Positions 23,877-33,473 of a DNA stretch of 64,000 nt are shown one piece after another. Source of the DNA: Dyadobacter sp. CY261 (GTDB lineage Bacteria > Bacteroidota > Bacteroidia > Cytophagales > Spirosomataceae); NCBI RefSeq assembly GCF_021440085.1, contig NZ_JAKCPW010000010.1, positions 1 to 64,000 on the forward strand, written 5' to 3'. The notes below the pieces were generated by a model. It was not told where the DNA came from. It was given only the letters and a program-made list of their open reading frames with translations, and made no database searches. The position numbers and the translations under genes were made by a program. Numbering within the stretch: position 1 is the stretch's first letter; each line of letters starts with the position of its first letter.

Positions 23877-24662
23877 ATGAACGATCACATTTCCAGAATC
23901 CAGCAAAACATCAAGCCTTTGCGGCAGCAGATTATCCAGCACAAAGTTTATTCCGTTATCAAAGACATCGAAGACCTTCAAGTATTCATGAAATACCATG
24001 CGTACGCGGTTTGGGACTTTATGTCATTGCTCAAATCCCTTCAAAACAGCCTGACCTGCACCTCCGTACCCTGGTTCCCGATCGGCGATGGCGAAACCCG
24101 CCACCTGATCAACGAAATCGTTACGGGCGAGGAATCGGACGTCGATATGAACGGTAATGTCAAAAGCCATTTCGAGCTTTACCTCGACGCCATGGAACAA
24201 TGCGGTGCGGATACCGGCGAAATCAACCGTTTTATCGCTGTGCTACGAAAAACCGGAGATTTTGGAAAGGCGTTCGAAATGGCGGGAACGCCCGAAAAAG
24301 CGCGGGAGTTTGTTGCTTTTACTTTTGATACCATCCGTACAGGCCAATCACATATACAAGCTGCCACATTTACTTTCGGTCGCGAGGATCTCATTCCGGG
24401 CATGTTTATGTCTATTATTGAAGACATTCACAAAAATTTCCCCGACAGCATTTCCATTTTTAAATATTATCTTGAAAGGCATATCGAAGTAGATGGCGAC
24501 CACCACAGCCACCTTGCACTGCAAATGACCGCCAACCTGTGCGGCGACAACGAGGTATTTTGGCAGGAAGCGGAAAAAGCAACCATTGCCTCGCTGGAAA
24601 GGCGCATTGCGTTGTGGGATGGCGTTTATGCAGAAATTGCCATTGAAAAAGTTTTGAAATAA
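23877..24662 (+). CDS. DUF3050-family protein (haem-oxygenase-like fold)
   Basis: 261 residues. Conserved DUF3050 words are present: LQVFMKYHAYAVWDFMSLLK, VPWFPIGDGETRHLINEIV, ESDVDMNGNVKSHFELYLDAM, SHIQAATFTFGREDLIPGMF and YLERHIEVDGDHHSHLAL. The His/Glu pattern (H56, E105 region, the DGDHHSH cluster) fits the di-metal helical fold of the haem-oxygenase-like superfamily. No substrate is established. The methionine aminopeptidase gene starts 13 bases later, so the two are likely co-transcribed. Confidence 0.85.
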   Translation: MNDHISRIQQNIKPLRQQIIQHKVYSVIKDIEDLQVFMKYHAYAVWDFMSLLKSLQNSLTCTSVPWFPIGDGETRHLINEIVTGEESDVDMNGNVKSHFELYLDAMEQCGADTGEINRFIAVLRKTGDFGKAFEMAGTPEKAREFVAFTFDTIRTGQSHIQAATFTFGREDLIPGMFMSIIEDIHKNFPDSISIFKYYLERHIEVDGDHHSHLALQMTANLCGDNEVFWQEAEKATIASLERRIALWDGVYAEIAIEKVLK

Positions 24663-24675
24663 TATTTACTCACGT

Positions 24676-25440
24676 ATGTCTATTACCAAAGAATATGAAC
24701 TGACCGGGATGCAGGAGGCGAGCCGTGCAGTAGCTACCACATTACGTGCTATGCGCGAACACGCCCGCCCCGGCATGACTGCCAAGGAACTCGACGATTT
24801 CGGGGGAGAAATGCTGAAAAGCCTCGGTGCGAAATCTGCGCCAAAGCTAACCTACGGCTTCCCGGGCTGGACTTGCATCAGCATTAACAACGAAATCGCA
24901 CATGGGATACCTTCCGAGCATAAGGTATTGCAAGAAGGTGATCTGATTAATATCGACGTTTCTGCCGAATTGAATGGATTTTGGTCGGATAACGGCGGTT
25001 CATTTGTATTGGGGGAGGATATTCATGGCCACAATAAGCTGGTGAATGCTTCAAAACGCATTCTGGGCAAGGCGCTAGGGCAGATCAAAGGAGGCGTAAA
25101 AATCTCCGAAATCGGTCGTCTGATCGAAACGGAAGCTAGAAAATCAGGCTATAAAGTAATCAAAAACCTGACGGGGCACGGAATCGGACGCAGTCTCCAT
25201 GAAGAACCGCATGAAATCGCCAACTATTACGACCGCTATAACCAGACGCGGTTTCGTAAAAACAGCGTTGTAGCGATCGAAACTTTCATTTCCACGGCCT
25301 CAACCACAGCTTCTACCGAACGGGACGGATGGACGCTCGTGGGCTCGCGCGGCGGATACGTGGCGCAACACGAGCACACGGTCATCGTGACGGATGGCAA
25401 GCCGGTAATCCTCACCGCTATGAACGGCATTTTCGACTGA
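24676..25440 (+). CDS. map: Methionine aminopeptidase, type I
   Basis: 254 residues; removes the initiator Met from nascent proteins. The five metal ligands D94, D105, H168, E202 and E233 and the substrate His76 (EIAHGIPS) are all in family register (INIDVSAEL, FWSDNGGSF, LTGHGIGRSLHE, AIETFIS, QHEHTV). It lacks an N-terminal zinc-finger extension, as expected in bacteria. It is not in a ribosomal-protein context and could be a second copy in the genome. Its stop abuts the stop of the convergent SIP gene. Confidence 0.95.
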   Translation: MSITKEYELTGMQEASRAVATTLRAMREHARPGMTAKELDDFGGEMLKSLGAKSAPKLTYGFPGWTCISINNEIAHGIPSEHKVLQEGDLINIDVSAELNGFWSDNGGSFVLGEDIHGHNKLVNASKRILGKALGQIKGGVKISEIGRLIETEARKSGYKVIKNLTGHGIGRSLHEEPHEIANYYDRYNQTRFRKNSVVAIETFISTASTTASTERDGWTLVGSRGGYVAQHEHTVIVTDGKPVILTAMNGIFD

Positions 25441-26157
25441 TTACGACCAGAATCCCTGTACCAGAATTCCGAGCGGCGAATCATCCCGTTTTTTGAGCTC
25501 TTTTCTCAGGCGTACACATGTTGGGATATGGCCTGAAATATAGATGTTCGAATTGGCCAGCGGCTTATCGCTGGTCCATTTGAGCATTGAACTCAATCCT
25601 CCGTCGCCGTTTTTCCGCACGGGCTGGATACGCCAGTTGAAATAATCTTTAAATTCTTCGCGGTGGTTTTCGTTGGCGATCGTAATTGCCCCACTGATCG
25701 CCCGGTTTCCGGCGAGCTGCTGCAAAGCAAGGTAGTGCCCGATACTGCTCATGTCGCCGAAAACGACCATTTCGCCAGTCGACGCAGGCCGGTGCATGGT
25801 CGCGCCCACGCCTACATACGTAATGCGGTCGCCCGTGTGAAGCGAACGGATCCATTGCGCACCCGGGCCGTCCTGTTCCGCATTGATGTATAAAGTGCAT
25901 GTGCGAATGTCCTCGTCCCAGCCCGCGGGTGTATAATCGCGGAAGATACCCTCTCCTACGCGTACCTTAATGTGTTGTACCCGTCTCCAGCCGCTCATAT
26001 CCATATCGGGGAAGTGGACATCCACTTCAAAAAAGGTAGCAGGTTCCCAGGCCCGGATTGCGAGAACGGTACCTGATTTTCCAAATGCGGTTTCAAGCAA
26101 ATGAAGCGCTTTCTGTTTGATGATATTCATTTTCTGTCCGATTGGTGTTGTTTCCAT
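25441..26157 (-). CDS. Siderophore-interacting FAD-binding protein (ferric reductase-like)
   Basis: 238 residues from ATG 26157; an in-frame TTG at 26175 would add six. The SIP/ViuB signature is clear: FRDYTPAGWDEDIRTCTLYI for FAD binding, GPGAQWIRSLHTGDRITYVG, then FGDMSSIGHYLALQQL in the nucleotide-binding half, and terminal LVQGFWS. It probably reduces Fe(III)-siderophores in the cytoplasm. The next gene upstream in the same direction, an AraC regulator, is a candidate controller. Confidence 0.9.
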   Translation of the reverse strand: METTPIGQKMNIIKQKALHLLETAFGKSGTVLAIRAWEPATFFEVDVHFPDMDMSGWRRVQHIKVRVGEGIFRDYTPAGWDEDIRTCTLYINAEQDGPGAQWIRSLHTGDRITYVGVGATMHRPASTGEMVVFGDMSSIGHYLALQQLAGNRAISGAITIANENHREEFKDYFNWRIQPVRKNGDGGLSSMLKWTSDKPLANSNIYISGHIPTCVRLRKELKKRDDSPLGILVQGFWS

Positions 26158-26267
26158 GGCTGACGATCGAGCCAATTTTTTACTTTACAAAACAACCCGC
26201 GCGGACGAAGAAAATAAATAGAGTAAGAGTGGGATTGATTGGACAATTCGCGGTTTATAAAGATCAG

Positions 26268-27116
26268 CTACTTTCGGTATTCGTCCCGGAACTGCCCCGC
26301 CGACTTTCCGGCCACTTTCCTGAACAGTCTTGAAAAATAAGCGTGATCATCATAGCCAAGGTCAAACGCGATCTCCTTTATACTTAAATCGGTGTAGTAC
26401 AGTAACCTTTTAGCCTCCATCATCACTTCATTCTGGATCCAGTGGCTCACTGGCTGGCCGGATGTTTCCTTTACTACCTCATTCAAATAGGACGAAGTAA
26501 TATTGAGTATCGCCGCGTATCCGGAGGGACTTTTCACAGTTCTGAAATGCTGTGATAAAAGCTTACGAAATTGTGACGAAAGCGCAGAAGGTCGTGTCTG
26601 TGCATCGTGTTTTACGATTTCTCTTTCAAATAGCGTCGTAAATATGCCCAGGCACGTTTTCAGCATCGATTGCAACACGGGCTGTCCGTACTGTTCCGGT
26701 GACTCATAAAATTCCAGCAGCAGATCAAGGCTGCGGCCTAACAACCTGGCCTGCTGCGGATCGATGGTTACCGGAAGGCTATGCAATGCATATTCATCCA
26801 CTACCGTCCGATGGTGTTCGTCAAGCCAACTCATCTCTACAGCCAGGAACCAGCCATAGGAACCTTCCGCGTGTAACGGATAATGCACCTGTCCTGGCAG
26901 AACGCAAAATATGCCGCTCCCTCTCAATTCGATTTCCCGGAAATCGACCATCAACCGGACGTGGCCTTCCTCCTGAAAGAAGAAATTTCCATGGTCGTCG
27001 CGGTGAGCCCCCATATACGCGGCATTCACCATATTGAGCCGGTCGATGCGCTGCAGAGAAATGCCTAAACCGGATTCATTTCTGAGATAATTTAGCGGGA
27101 TGCTCGTTTTGGGCAT
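26268..27116 (-). CDS. AraC-family regulator with N-terminal cupin
   Basis: 282 residues. The N-terminal cupin (about 30-110; HVRLMVDFREIELRGSGIFCVLPGQVHYP) senses a ligand. The C-terminal HTH_18 domain (about 195-282) carries ITSSYLNEVVKETSGQPVSHW and IKEIAFDLGYDDHAYFSRLFRKVAGKSAGQFR. The start at 27116 lies inside the 3' end of the M1 peptidase gene (41-base overlap), implying translational coupling or a start further in, such as Met29. It lies 110 bases upstream of the siderophore-interacting protein gene and may regulate it. Confidence 0.88.
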   Translation of the reverse strand: MPKTSIPLNYLRNESGLGISLQRIDRLNMVNAAYMGAHRDDHGNFFFQEEGHVRLMVDFREIELRGSGIFCVLPGQVHYPLHAEGSYGWFLAVEMSWLDEHHRTVVDEYALHSLPVTIDPQQARLLGRSLDLLLEFYESPEQYGQPVLQSMLKTCLGIFTTLFEREIVKHDAQTRPSALSSQFRKLLSQHFRTVKSPSGYAAILNITSSYLNEVVKETSGQPVSHWIQNEVMMEAKRLLYYTDLSIKEIAFDLGYDDHAYFSRLFRKVAGKSAGQFRDEYRK

Positions 27117-29610
27117 ATTTCCTTGAGAGTTTTACAGAACGATCGAGCGGATCGGTCGCTTGCAGGATTTTGTTTTTCAAAAAATAGGGATAGTCCGGAT
27201 GCTCCGTCAAGAACGTTTGGGCTATGGCGGCCGCTTCCGCCGAAGCATGTCCGGCAAAGGTGTTGTGGAGCCAGCGCGTCGGGAAAAAGATATCGCCCGT
27301 CAGTTGGATTTCCTGCAACAGGTCGAGCGACGGGCGCAGGTATTTCAATGCAGCTTTTGCCCGCAACGGGTGATGCAGGTATGCCAATGCGTCGAGTACC
27401 CAGGCTTCTTTCTCACGGTTTTCTTCTTTTTTCAATGACTCAAAAAACGCATCTCTTTCCACGACGTCGGCGCTCAATGCCGGAATCACGAATTGCATCC
27501 GGGCTTTGCGATCGGGATTCTTCGTTGCATTCAACTGTTCGGTCAGGATCGCCTTGCCGTCGCCTTTGCCTTTCAATGCCAGCTCGTACGCAAGCGAAAT
27601 TTTGTCTTCTTCGGAAAGTATGAGTCCTTTCACTTCCAGCTTGCCTGTCCAGATGCCGTGCGTTTTTTGCCAGCCGTCATCGGTCAACGCCAATGCTTTG
27701 AAAGCTCGGAAATAGGAAGTTTGGATGCCTTTGTCTTTGGTCGTATTTAAGAGCTGCCACAGCAAATTTTCAAGCTGAGTTTGATATGCGGCCCGCTGGC
27801 TCGCATTCAAAAATATCCACCAGGCACTTTGCAGATTTCCGAGCAGATAGTCCACCAGCAGCGGATTTTGCTCTTTGGGCAAAGCATTTAAAATATGATT
27901 TACCAATTTTTCCGGGCCAGGACCATCGCCACGCAACAATCCTTCCCAGCTGTTCACCAGCATTGCCCCACGGAACACCGGATCCGCAAAAATGGCATTT
28001 GCACCGCCATAGTTTTCAAAAAACCACGCCTTGGCGACCGTATCCATTTTGAAATACCCATAACCCGTTCCGTCATTATTCGGGAAAAGCAGGCTTTTAT
28101 CGCCCTCCCGTATCGCTTTCAAAACCAACGGCTGTTCCCAGATCCGGCCTGAAACCGAATCTTTTAACTGCACCAGTTTATTGCCTTCAACACCATACTC
28201 CGGCATTCCCGGCGTTTTCACCCACACATTGCTCCAAGCGGTGATGTCCTCCGGTGCGCGTCGATCGATGATGCCAATCAGGTCGTCCCAGCGCGCATTC
28301 CCGAACGAATAGGTTTTGAGATATTCCTGCAAACTTTCCTGCATCGTCTTCTCTCCGATCTTTCTTTCCAACTGCCGCATTACGATCGGCGCCTTCATAT
28401 ATATGATCGTCCCATAGAGCGTACCGGCGTTTTTGAGGTTGGTTAATTGCTGCAAGATTGGGTTGGTTCCCGCAGTGCGGTCGACGTCGTAGGCGTTGGG
28501 ATAATGTGCCAAAAGAAACCGCAGATCATGGTTGATCTCCGGAAAGCCCGGATGCACGATCTTTGCCGCCATAAAATTCGCAAATACCTCTTTAAGCCAC
28601 ACGTCGTTGAACCAGTTCATCGTCACCAGGTCTCCAAACCACATATGTGCAGACTCGTGCGCGATCACGCTGGCACGGGCCATTTTGCGGTTTACCGACG
28701 CGTTCTCATCCAGAAAAAGGGCCGGTTCATTGTAGAAAATCGATCCGGGATGTTCCATACCGCCATATTGGAACGACGGCAGCAGCACGAAATCGAATTT
28801 CCCGAATGGGTAATCGATATCCGTATAATTTTCCAGCCATGCCAGCGACTTCGCATGGAGCTCAAATACCTCATCCCGGTTGCGGTTGACCTTTGCCGTA
28901 TCCGTTTCCCGGTAATACATGGTCATTTCCCGACCATCGAGCACCTTTGCAGCCCGGAAAAACTTTCCCGCCGCAAATGCGAAAAGATAGGAGCTTACCG
29001 GCTTAGTCTCTCCAAATTGGTAAACCGATTTTCCGGCTGCAACCGTTTTCGCATTCAATTTCCCATTCGAAACCGCCTCCCATCCCTGCGGCGTTTTCAG
29101 CGTCAGTTGATAAGATGCTTTGAGATTAGGCTGATCGAAAAGTGGGAAACAAGTCGAAGCACGATCGGGCACGAAAAGCGTGTAGAGGTAATCCACACTC
29201 CTGTTGAGTGACAAATCACCTGCCACAAAATCAATTTCAAATTCGTTTTTTCCTTTGACCAAATGTTTCGGTTCTATGACAATGTGCTCATTGACAAATT
29301 GGTGATCGACCTTTTTGCCACCGGCCCGCACTTCCAGTAGATGACTTTTATCGACATTAAAATCCAGTACAAGAGCCGAATCCACTGCATTGAGGTAAAA
29401 TGAAACGCTCTCCTTTCCGATGATCTTTTCAGCTTTGGATTCAGGAATATCGAGCTCGATAGCATATCGAATGCTGTCTATATGTTGCCTGCGATATTCG
29501 TTCAAGGCGAAAGAGACGCCTTTTTCGGGAGTGGTGCTTTGGGGGTTGGTGCAGGCTATTGCAACCATGGCAAGAGACACAAAAAAAAGTAGAGAGCGTA
29601 GTAATGTCAT
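27076..29610 (-). CDS. M1-family aminopeptidase (exported, probable lipoprotein)
   Basis: 844 residues, usual for the family. A signal sequence ends in AIAC20, a plausible lipobox. Zinc site: H318-E319-S-A-H322 with third ligand E341 (WLKEVFAN), and the exopeptidase motif reads YGGMEHPGS (282-290) in place of GAMEN. The C-terminal half is an alpha-helical repeat domain. It removes N-terminal residues from peptides in the periplasm or at the surface. TATTTTTG at 29635-29628 on the minus strand matches a -7 element, with no -33 at proper spacing. Confidence 0.93.
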   Translation of the reverse strand: MTLLRSLLFFVSLAMVAIACTNPQSTTPEKGVSFALNEYRRQHIDSIRYAIELDIPESKAEKIIGKESVSFYLNAVDSALVLDFNVDKSHLLEVRAGGKKVDHQFVNEHIVIEPKHLVKGKNEFEIDFVAGDLSLNRSVDYLYTLFVPDRASTCFPLFDQPNLKASYQLTLKTPQGWEAVSNGKLNAKTVAAGKSVYQFGETKPVSSYLFAFAAGKFFRAAKVLDGREMTMYYRETDTAKVNRNRDEVFELHAKSLAWLENYTDIDYPFGKFDFVLLPSFQYGGMEHPGSIFYNEPALFLDENASVNRKMARASVIAHESAHMWFGDLVTMNWFNDVWLKEVFANFMAAKIVHPGFPEINHDLRFLLAHYPNAYDVDRTAGTNPILQQLTNLKNAGTLYGTIIYMKAPIVMRQLERKIGEKTMQESLQEYLKTYSFGNARWDDLIGIIDRRAPEDITAWSNVWVKTPGMPEYGVEGNKLVQLKDSVSGRIWEQPLVLKAIREGDKSLLFPNNDGTGYGYFKMDTVAKAWFFENYGGANAIFADPVFRGAMLVNSWEGLLRGDGPGPEKLVNHILNALPKEQNPLLVDYLLGNLQSAWWIFLNASQRAAYQTQLENLLWQLLNTTKDKGIQTSYFRAFKALALTDDGWQKTHGIWTGKLEVKGLILSEEDKISLAYELALKGKGDGKAILTEQLNATKNPDRKARMQFVIPALSADVVERDAFFESLKKEENREKEAWVLDALAYLHHPLRAKAALKYLRPSLDLLQEIQLTGDIFFPTRWLHNTFAGHASAEAAAIAQTFLTEHPDYPYFLKNKILQATDPLDRSVKLSRKYAQNEHPAKLSQK

Positions 29611-29723
29611 TGGATTGAGGATACGCCCAAAAATAACACTTCAATTTTAATACACGCAGAATCTTCCCTCAGATTCCGTTACGACACGTAACATTTTGTA
29701 TATTAGAACAAAAACCGCACGCT

Positions 29724-29876
29724 ATGATGGAAATAGACATCCGGATGCGCATTGCTGCGCTTCGACAATACTTGCGGGATTGCCAGCAAGAAATGACTCC
29801 GGAACAGATTGACGAGGTTTTAGATGCCATCTCCAAACTATTGCAAGTACTCGCGGAACTCGAAAAAAGAAAATAA
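29724..29876 (+). CDS. Small uncharacterised protein (50 residues)
   Basis: ATGATG start at 29724. The 50-residue product is charged and predicted helical (EIDIRMRIAALRQYLRDC, TPEQIDEVLDAISKLLQVL), ending in ELEKRK. It lies 18 bases upstream of a 100-residue helix-turn-helix protein gene in the same direction, so the two form a likely operon. I recognise no family. The compact spacing and codon pattern make it more than a chance frame, but expression is unproven. Confidence 0.55.
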   Translation: MMEIDIRMRIAALRQYLRDCQQEMTPEQIDEVLDAISKLLQVLAELEKRK

Positions 29877-29894
29877 CAGCATCACATCAAGCAT

Positions 29895-30197
29895 ATGAAA
29901 ACGATCACAGAAACAAAACGGGAGGAGCTTGACGAACTGCTTCGAGCAGCAAAGGAAACTTTGTTGAAAGCTCAAGATTATCTCTCCAAGGATGGTAAGA
30001 TTTACGAATTAAATGACTGGGTAACCGTCGCTGAATATTGCAAACGATTCAATATTCCCAATACACAAACGGTAAGTAACTGGATTAAACGTGGAATTAT
30101 CCCGGCAGAAAACACCGTGGTGATCGAAGAATACAATCATATTCGCCTCATTAAGGCTATTCCTTACCAAGATAAAAAGGTTACGCATAGCAACTAA
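29895..30197 (+). CDS. Small helix-turn-helix protein
   Basis: 100 residues. The N-terminal about 45 residues are helical and charged (ETKREELDELLRAAKETLLKA). The C-terminal half has a MerR/excisionase-like fold pattern: WVTVAEYCKRFNIP, then TVSNWIKRGIIP, then a beta-wing IEEYNHIRLIKAIPY. It probably binds DNA, but no target is evident. The next gene, an S9 peptidase, begins 29 bases downstream, so read-through is possible. Confidence 0.65.
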   Translation: MKTITETKREELDELLRAAKETLLKAQDYLSKDGKIYELNDWVTVAEYCKRFNIPNTQTVSNWIKRGIIPAENTVVIEEYNHIRLIKAIPYQDKKVTHSN

Positions 30198-30226
30198 CCA
30201 CAATGCATCGTCCTAAAAACCGAAAC

Positions 30227-32602
30227 ATGAACCACCTTTGCAAACTCACTCTTTTACTACTCTTTTTTTGCATCAACAACCTCCAAGCCCAATCCCTCTC
30301 GCCACTCTCCGTCGAAAAAATCATGCGGGATCCGAAAATGTGGATTGGTACTTCACCCACAGACATCACCTGGGCCGATGATTCCAAAACGGTCTATTTC
30401 AACTGGAATCCGGATAAGAATCCTTCTGATTCACTTTACGCCTATTCGCTGGCTGGCAAGAAGATCGGCAAAGTAGCGCCAGCCGACCGGCGACGGATGC
30501 CGGGTAAGAGCGGCGTTTACAACCGGGCGCATTCATTCCGACTGTATGAGAAAAACGGCGACCTATTTATCGTGAACTATAAGGATTTTGGGATCCGTCA
30601 ACTCACCAACACGACCGAACGGGAAGCGAATCCGGCATTTAGCGGGAATGAGAACGCCGTCATTTTCGAGCGGGGCAACAATCTTTTCAGTATTTCGCTT
30701 GCGTCAGGGCTCGTCAGCCAATTGACCGATTTTAAAACCGGCACTAAGAAGGCAGACAGCAAAACCAGTGAGCAGGAAAAGTTTCTCAAAGCCGACCAAT
30801 TGGCGATGTTTGAAATTCTCAAAGAAAGAAAAGAAAAAAAAGACGCTGGCAAGAAGATTGCCGACGCCGATAAACCTGCGAGGCCAAAAGAGATTTACCT
30901 CGGCGACAAGAATGTATCGGGCCAGCAGGTTAGCCCCAACGGGCTGTTTGTGACCTACCGGCTTACGCAGGTAGACAAGAACGCCAAATCGACCATTGTC
31001 CCTAATTATGTGACGGAAAGTGGCTTTACCGAGGATATTTCCTCGCGTACGAAGGTCGGAGCACCCGCTTCGGAAAGCGAATTTTGGATTTACGATATTA
31101 AGAAAGACACTGCCCGCAAAGTAGCCATTGCCGAGATTCCCGGCATTCACGACAAGCCCGATTATCTGAAAGATTATCCCAAACAGGATTCGGCCTGGAA
31201 AGACAAGGAGCGTAAGGTGATTTTCCACGGACCATTCTGGTCCGATAACGGGCAGCATGCGGTGGTAGTGATCCGTTCGCTGGATGGCAAGGACCGGTGG
31301 ATCATGTCGCTCGACCCGGCGACCTTATCCCTGAAACTCCTCGATCGCCAGCGCGACGAAGCGTGGATCGGCGGGCCGGGTATTGGCGGCTACCCGCAAA
31401 GCGCCGGAGAGATTGGTTGGGTCGACGACCAGACGATCTATTTCCAGAGCGAAGCAACCGGTTATTCCCATTTGTATACATTCAATTTGAATACAGGCAA
31501 GAAAACAGCATTGACTTCCGGTCGGTTTGAGGTGCAGAATGTGGTGTTCTCGAAGGACAAAAAGTATTTTTACCTCATTACCAACGAAGTCCACCCCGGC
31601 GAACAGCACGTGTATCGCATATTCATGGCGGGCGGCGCTCGTATCCGCTTAACGCACACGCCCGGCGCGCACGAAATGACGCTCTCGCCAGACGAGAAGA
31701 ATCTCGCGATCCGATTCTCGAAAAGCAATGCGCCATGGGAGCTTTACCTGCTCGATAATAATGCCACCGCTCCTTCGAAAAACACGAAGCCGGTCCAGAT
31801 TACCCGCTCGGTTTCCCCCGAATTCCTTTCCTATCCCTGGCGCGAAGCGAAAGTCGTGACGATCAAGGCTGGCGACGGGCAGGACATTTACGCGCGGGTT
31901 TATGAACCCAAACAATCGAATGGCAAAGCCGTGATATTCGTTCATGGCGCGGGGTATTTGCAGAATGCACATAAATGGTGGAGCCAGTATTTCCGCGAAT
32001 ATATGTTCCATAACCTGCTCACCGACAAGGGATACACTGTGCTAGACATGGATTACCGGGCAAGCTCCGGCTATGGCCGCGACTGGCGCACGGGCATTTA
32101 CCGCTTCATGGGCGGCAAAGATCTCACCGACCATACCGACGGTGCACAATGGCTTATTAAAACCTATAACATTGATCCTAAGAAGATCGGCATTTACGGC
32201 GGTTCATATGGCGGATTTATCACGCTCATGGCGCTATTCACCACACCTGATGTGTTCACCGCAGGTGCCGCATTGCGCCCTGTGACCGACTGGGCTGCCT
32301 ACAATCAATCCTACACAGCCAATATTCTCAACGAGCCGCAGGCCGACAGTCTTGCATATCGCAAAAGCTCGCCCATTTACTACGCGGCCGGTTTAAAAAA
32401 CAACTTATTGATCTGCCATGGAATGGTGGATGTGAATGTGCATTACCAGGATGTTGTGCGCCTCACGCAAAGGTTAATCGAACTGGGCAAGAGCAATTGG
32501 GAACTGGCTTCCTATCCGATGGAAGACCATGCATTTGCAGAGGCATCGTCGTGGACGGACGAGTACAAACGGATATTGAAGCTCTTTGAAGATAAACTGT
32601 AA
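30227..32602 (+). CDS. Exported S9-family prolyl oligopeptidase-like peptidase
   Basis: 791 residues from ATG 30227, which opens a signal peptide (MNHLCKLTLLLLFFCINNLQAQ); an ATG at 30203 is also in frame. A WD40/DPP-IV-like beta-propeller (about 40-540) precedes the alpha/beta hydrolase domain. Catalytic Ser is in GIYGGSYGGF (near residue 665), Asp in HGMVDVNVHYQD and His in MEDHAFAEASS close to the C-terminus. It likely cleaves peptides in the periplasm. A charged loop with ERKEKKDAGKK interrupts the propeller, as in other Bacteroidota members. Confidence 0.93.
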   Translation: MNHLCKLTLLLLFFCINNLQAQSLSPLSVEKIMRDPKMWIGTSPTDITWADDSKTVYFNWNPDKNPSDSLYAYSLAGKKIGKVAPADRRRMPGKSGVYNRAHSFRLYEKNGDLFIVNYKDFGIRQLTNTTEREANPAFSGNENAVIFERGNNLFSISLASGLVSQLTDFKTGTKKADSKTSEQEKFLKADQLAMFEILKERKEKKDAGKKIADADKPARPKEIYLGDKNVSGQQVSPNGLFVTYRLTQVDKNAKSTIVPNYVTESGFTEDISSRTKVGAPASESEFWIYDIKKDTARKVAIAEIPGIHDKPDYLKDYPKQDSAWKDKERKVIFHGPFWSDNGQHAVVVIRSLDGKDRWIMSLDPATLSLKLLDRQRDEAWIGGPGIGGYPQSAGEIGWVDDQTIYFQSEATGYSHLYTFNLNTGKKTALTSGRFEVQNVVFSKDKKYFYLITNEVHPGEQHVYRIFMAGGARIRLTHTPGAHEMTLSPDEKNLAIRFSKSNAPWELYLLDNNATAPSKNTKPVQITRSVSPEFLSYPWREAKVVTIKAGDGQDIYARVYEPKQSNGKAVIFVHGAGYLQNAHKWWSQYFREYMFHNLLTDKGYTVLDMDYRASSGYGRDWRTGIYRFMGGKDLTDHTDGAQWLIKTYNIDPKKIGIYGGSYGGFITLMALFTTPDVFTAGAALRPVTDWAAYNQSYTANILNEPQADSLAYRKSSPIYYAAGLKNNLLICHGMVDVNVHYQDVVRLTQRLIELGKSNWELASYPMEDHAFAEASSWTDEYKRILKLFEDKL

Positions 32603-32670
32603 GTTAATACCTGGAAACAATGAGTAATTCTAAAATCCGGGCGATCTTTTAACTAAAAACAAACGACATA

Positions 32671-33456
32671 ATGAACCGAAATTTTTCAAAATTAAAAACT
32701 ATTGTTCTTGTCCAAACCATTGCTGTTGTCGCATTCACGGGCATCGCGCATGCACAAGTAGGTGTGGGTGTGAAAGCGCCGAAAGGTGCCGAAGTGTACC
32801 TGGACGGCAGCCGCAAAATGCTGGACGAGAAGTGGATTTATTGGGAAGGCCCGCGTTTCGCCGCCAAGCCACCTATTAAATGGACGGTCGTGAATGATCC
32901 GGTCGATAAGGGAACGGCTATCAATGCCAATGATCCCGCTTCGGCTGGTGGCCTCTATGGTACGGCGGATATTGTTACCAAAAAGCAATTCAAGGATTTC
33001 CGCGCACATGTGGAGTTTCTAATCACTAAACCGGGCGGTAACAGCGGCGTGTACCTGCAAAACCGTTACGAAATTCAGGTGCTGGACGGCGACACGACTT
33101 CGCACGGAATGGCGGCGGTGATCAACGAATCGAAATCGCCTTACTATGCCTACAATGGTGTCGGGAAATGGAATTCATACGATATTCTGTTCCGCGCGGC
33201 GCGGTTCAAAGACGGCAAGCTGGTGGAGCAGCCGGTGGTAACCCTTTATTTCAACGGCAAAAAAGTGCATACCAACCAGAAGATCAGCCAGGTTTGGGGT
33301 GGTAAAAATTCGGGGATCGATGGCGGCAACGATGGTGGAAAAGGCATTACTGACACGCCCGGTGGTCTGAAATTGCAATCCGAAGGCCATGATGTTTATT
33401 ACCGTAATATCTGGATCAAAGAAATGGAGCTGGATAAACCGGATACCGATTTCTAA
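32671..33456 (+). CDS. DUF1080 (3-keto-disaccharide hydrolase-like) exported protein
   Basis: 261 residues with a signal peptide (TIVLVQTIAVVAFTGIAHAQ). The DUF1080 concanavalin-like fold is visible: WTVVNDPVDKGTAI, GLYGTADIVTKKQFKDFRAHVEFLI, GNSGVYLQNRYEIQVLD, then GGLKLQSEGHDVYYRNIWIKEM at the end. Some members hydrolyse 3-keto-glycosides. It is the first gene of a run with a cyclase (17-base gap) and an SDR, which could be one operon. The exact substrate is unknown. Confidence 0.88.
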   Translation: MNRNFSKLKTIVLVQTIAVVAFTGIAHAQVGVGVKAPKGAEVYLDGSRKMLDEKWIYWEGPRFAAKPPIKWTVVNDPVDKGTAINANDPASAGGLYGTADIVTKKQFKDFRAHVEFLITKPGGNSGVYLQNRYEIQVLDGDTTSHGMAAVINESKSPYYAYNGVGKWNSYDILFRAARFKDGKLVEQPVVTLYFNGKKVHTNQKISQVWGGKNSGIDGGNDGGKGITDTPGGLKLQSEGHDVYYRNIWIKEMELDKPDTDF

Positions 33457-33473
33457 AACTTTAAAAGCAAGTA

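Noticed and set aside
28447..29211. 254-codon frame antisense to the M1 peptidase
   Set aside because: Composition follows the reverse complement of the zinc-peptidase domain; no recognisable protein.
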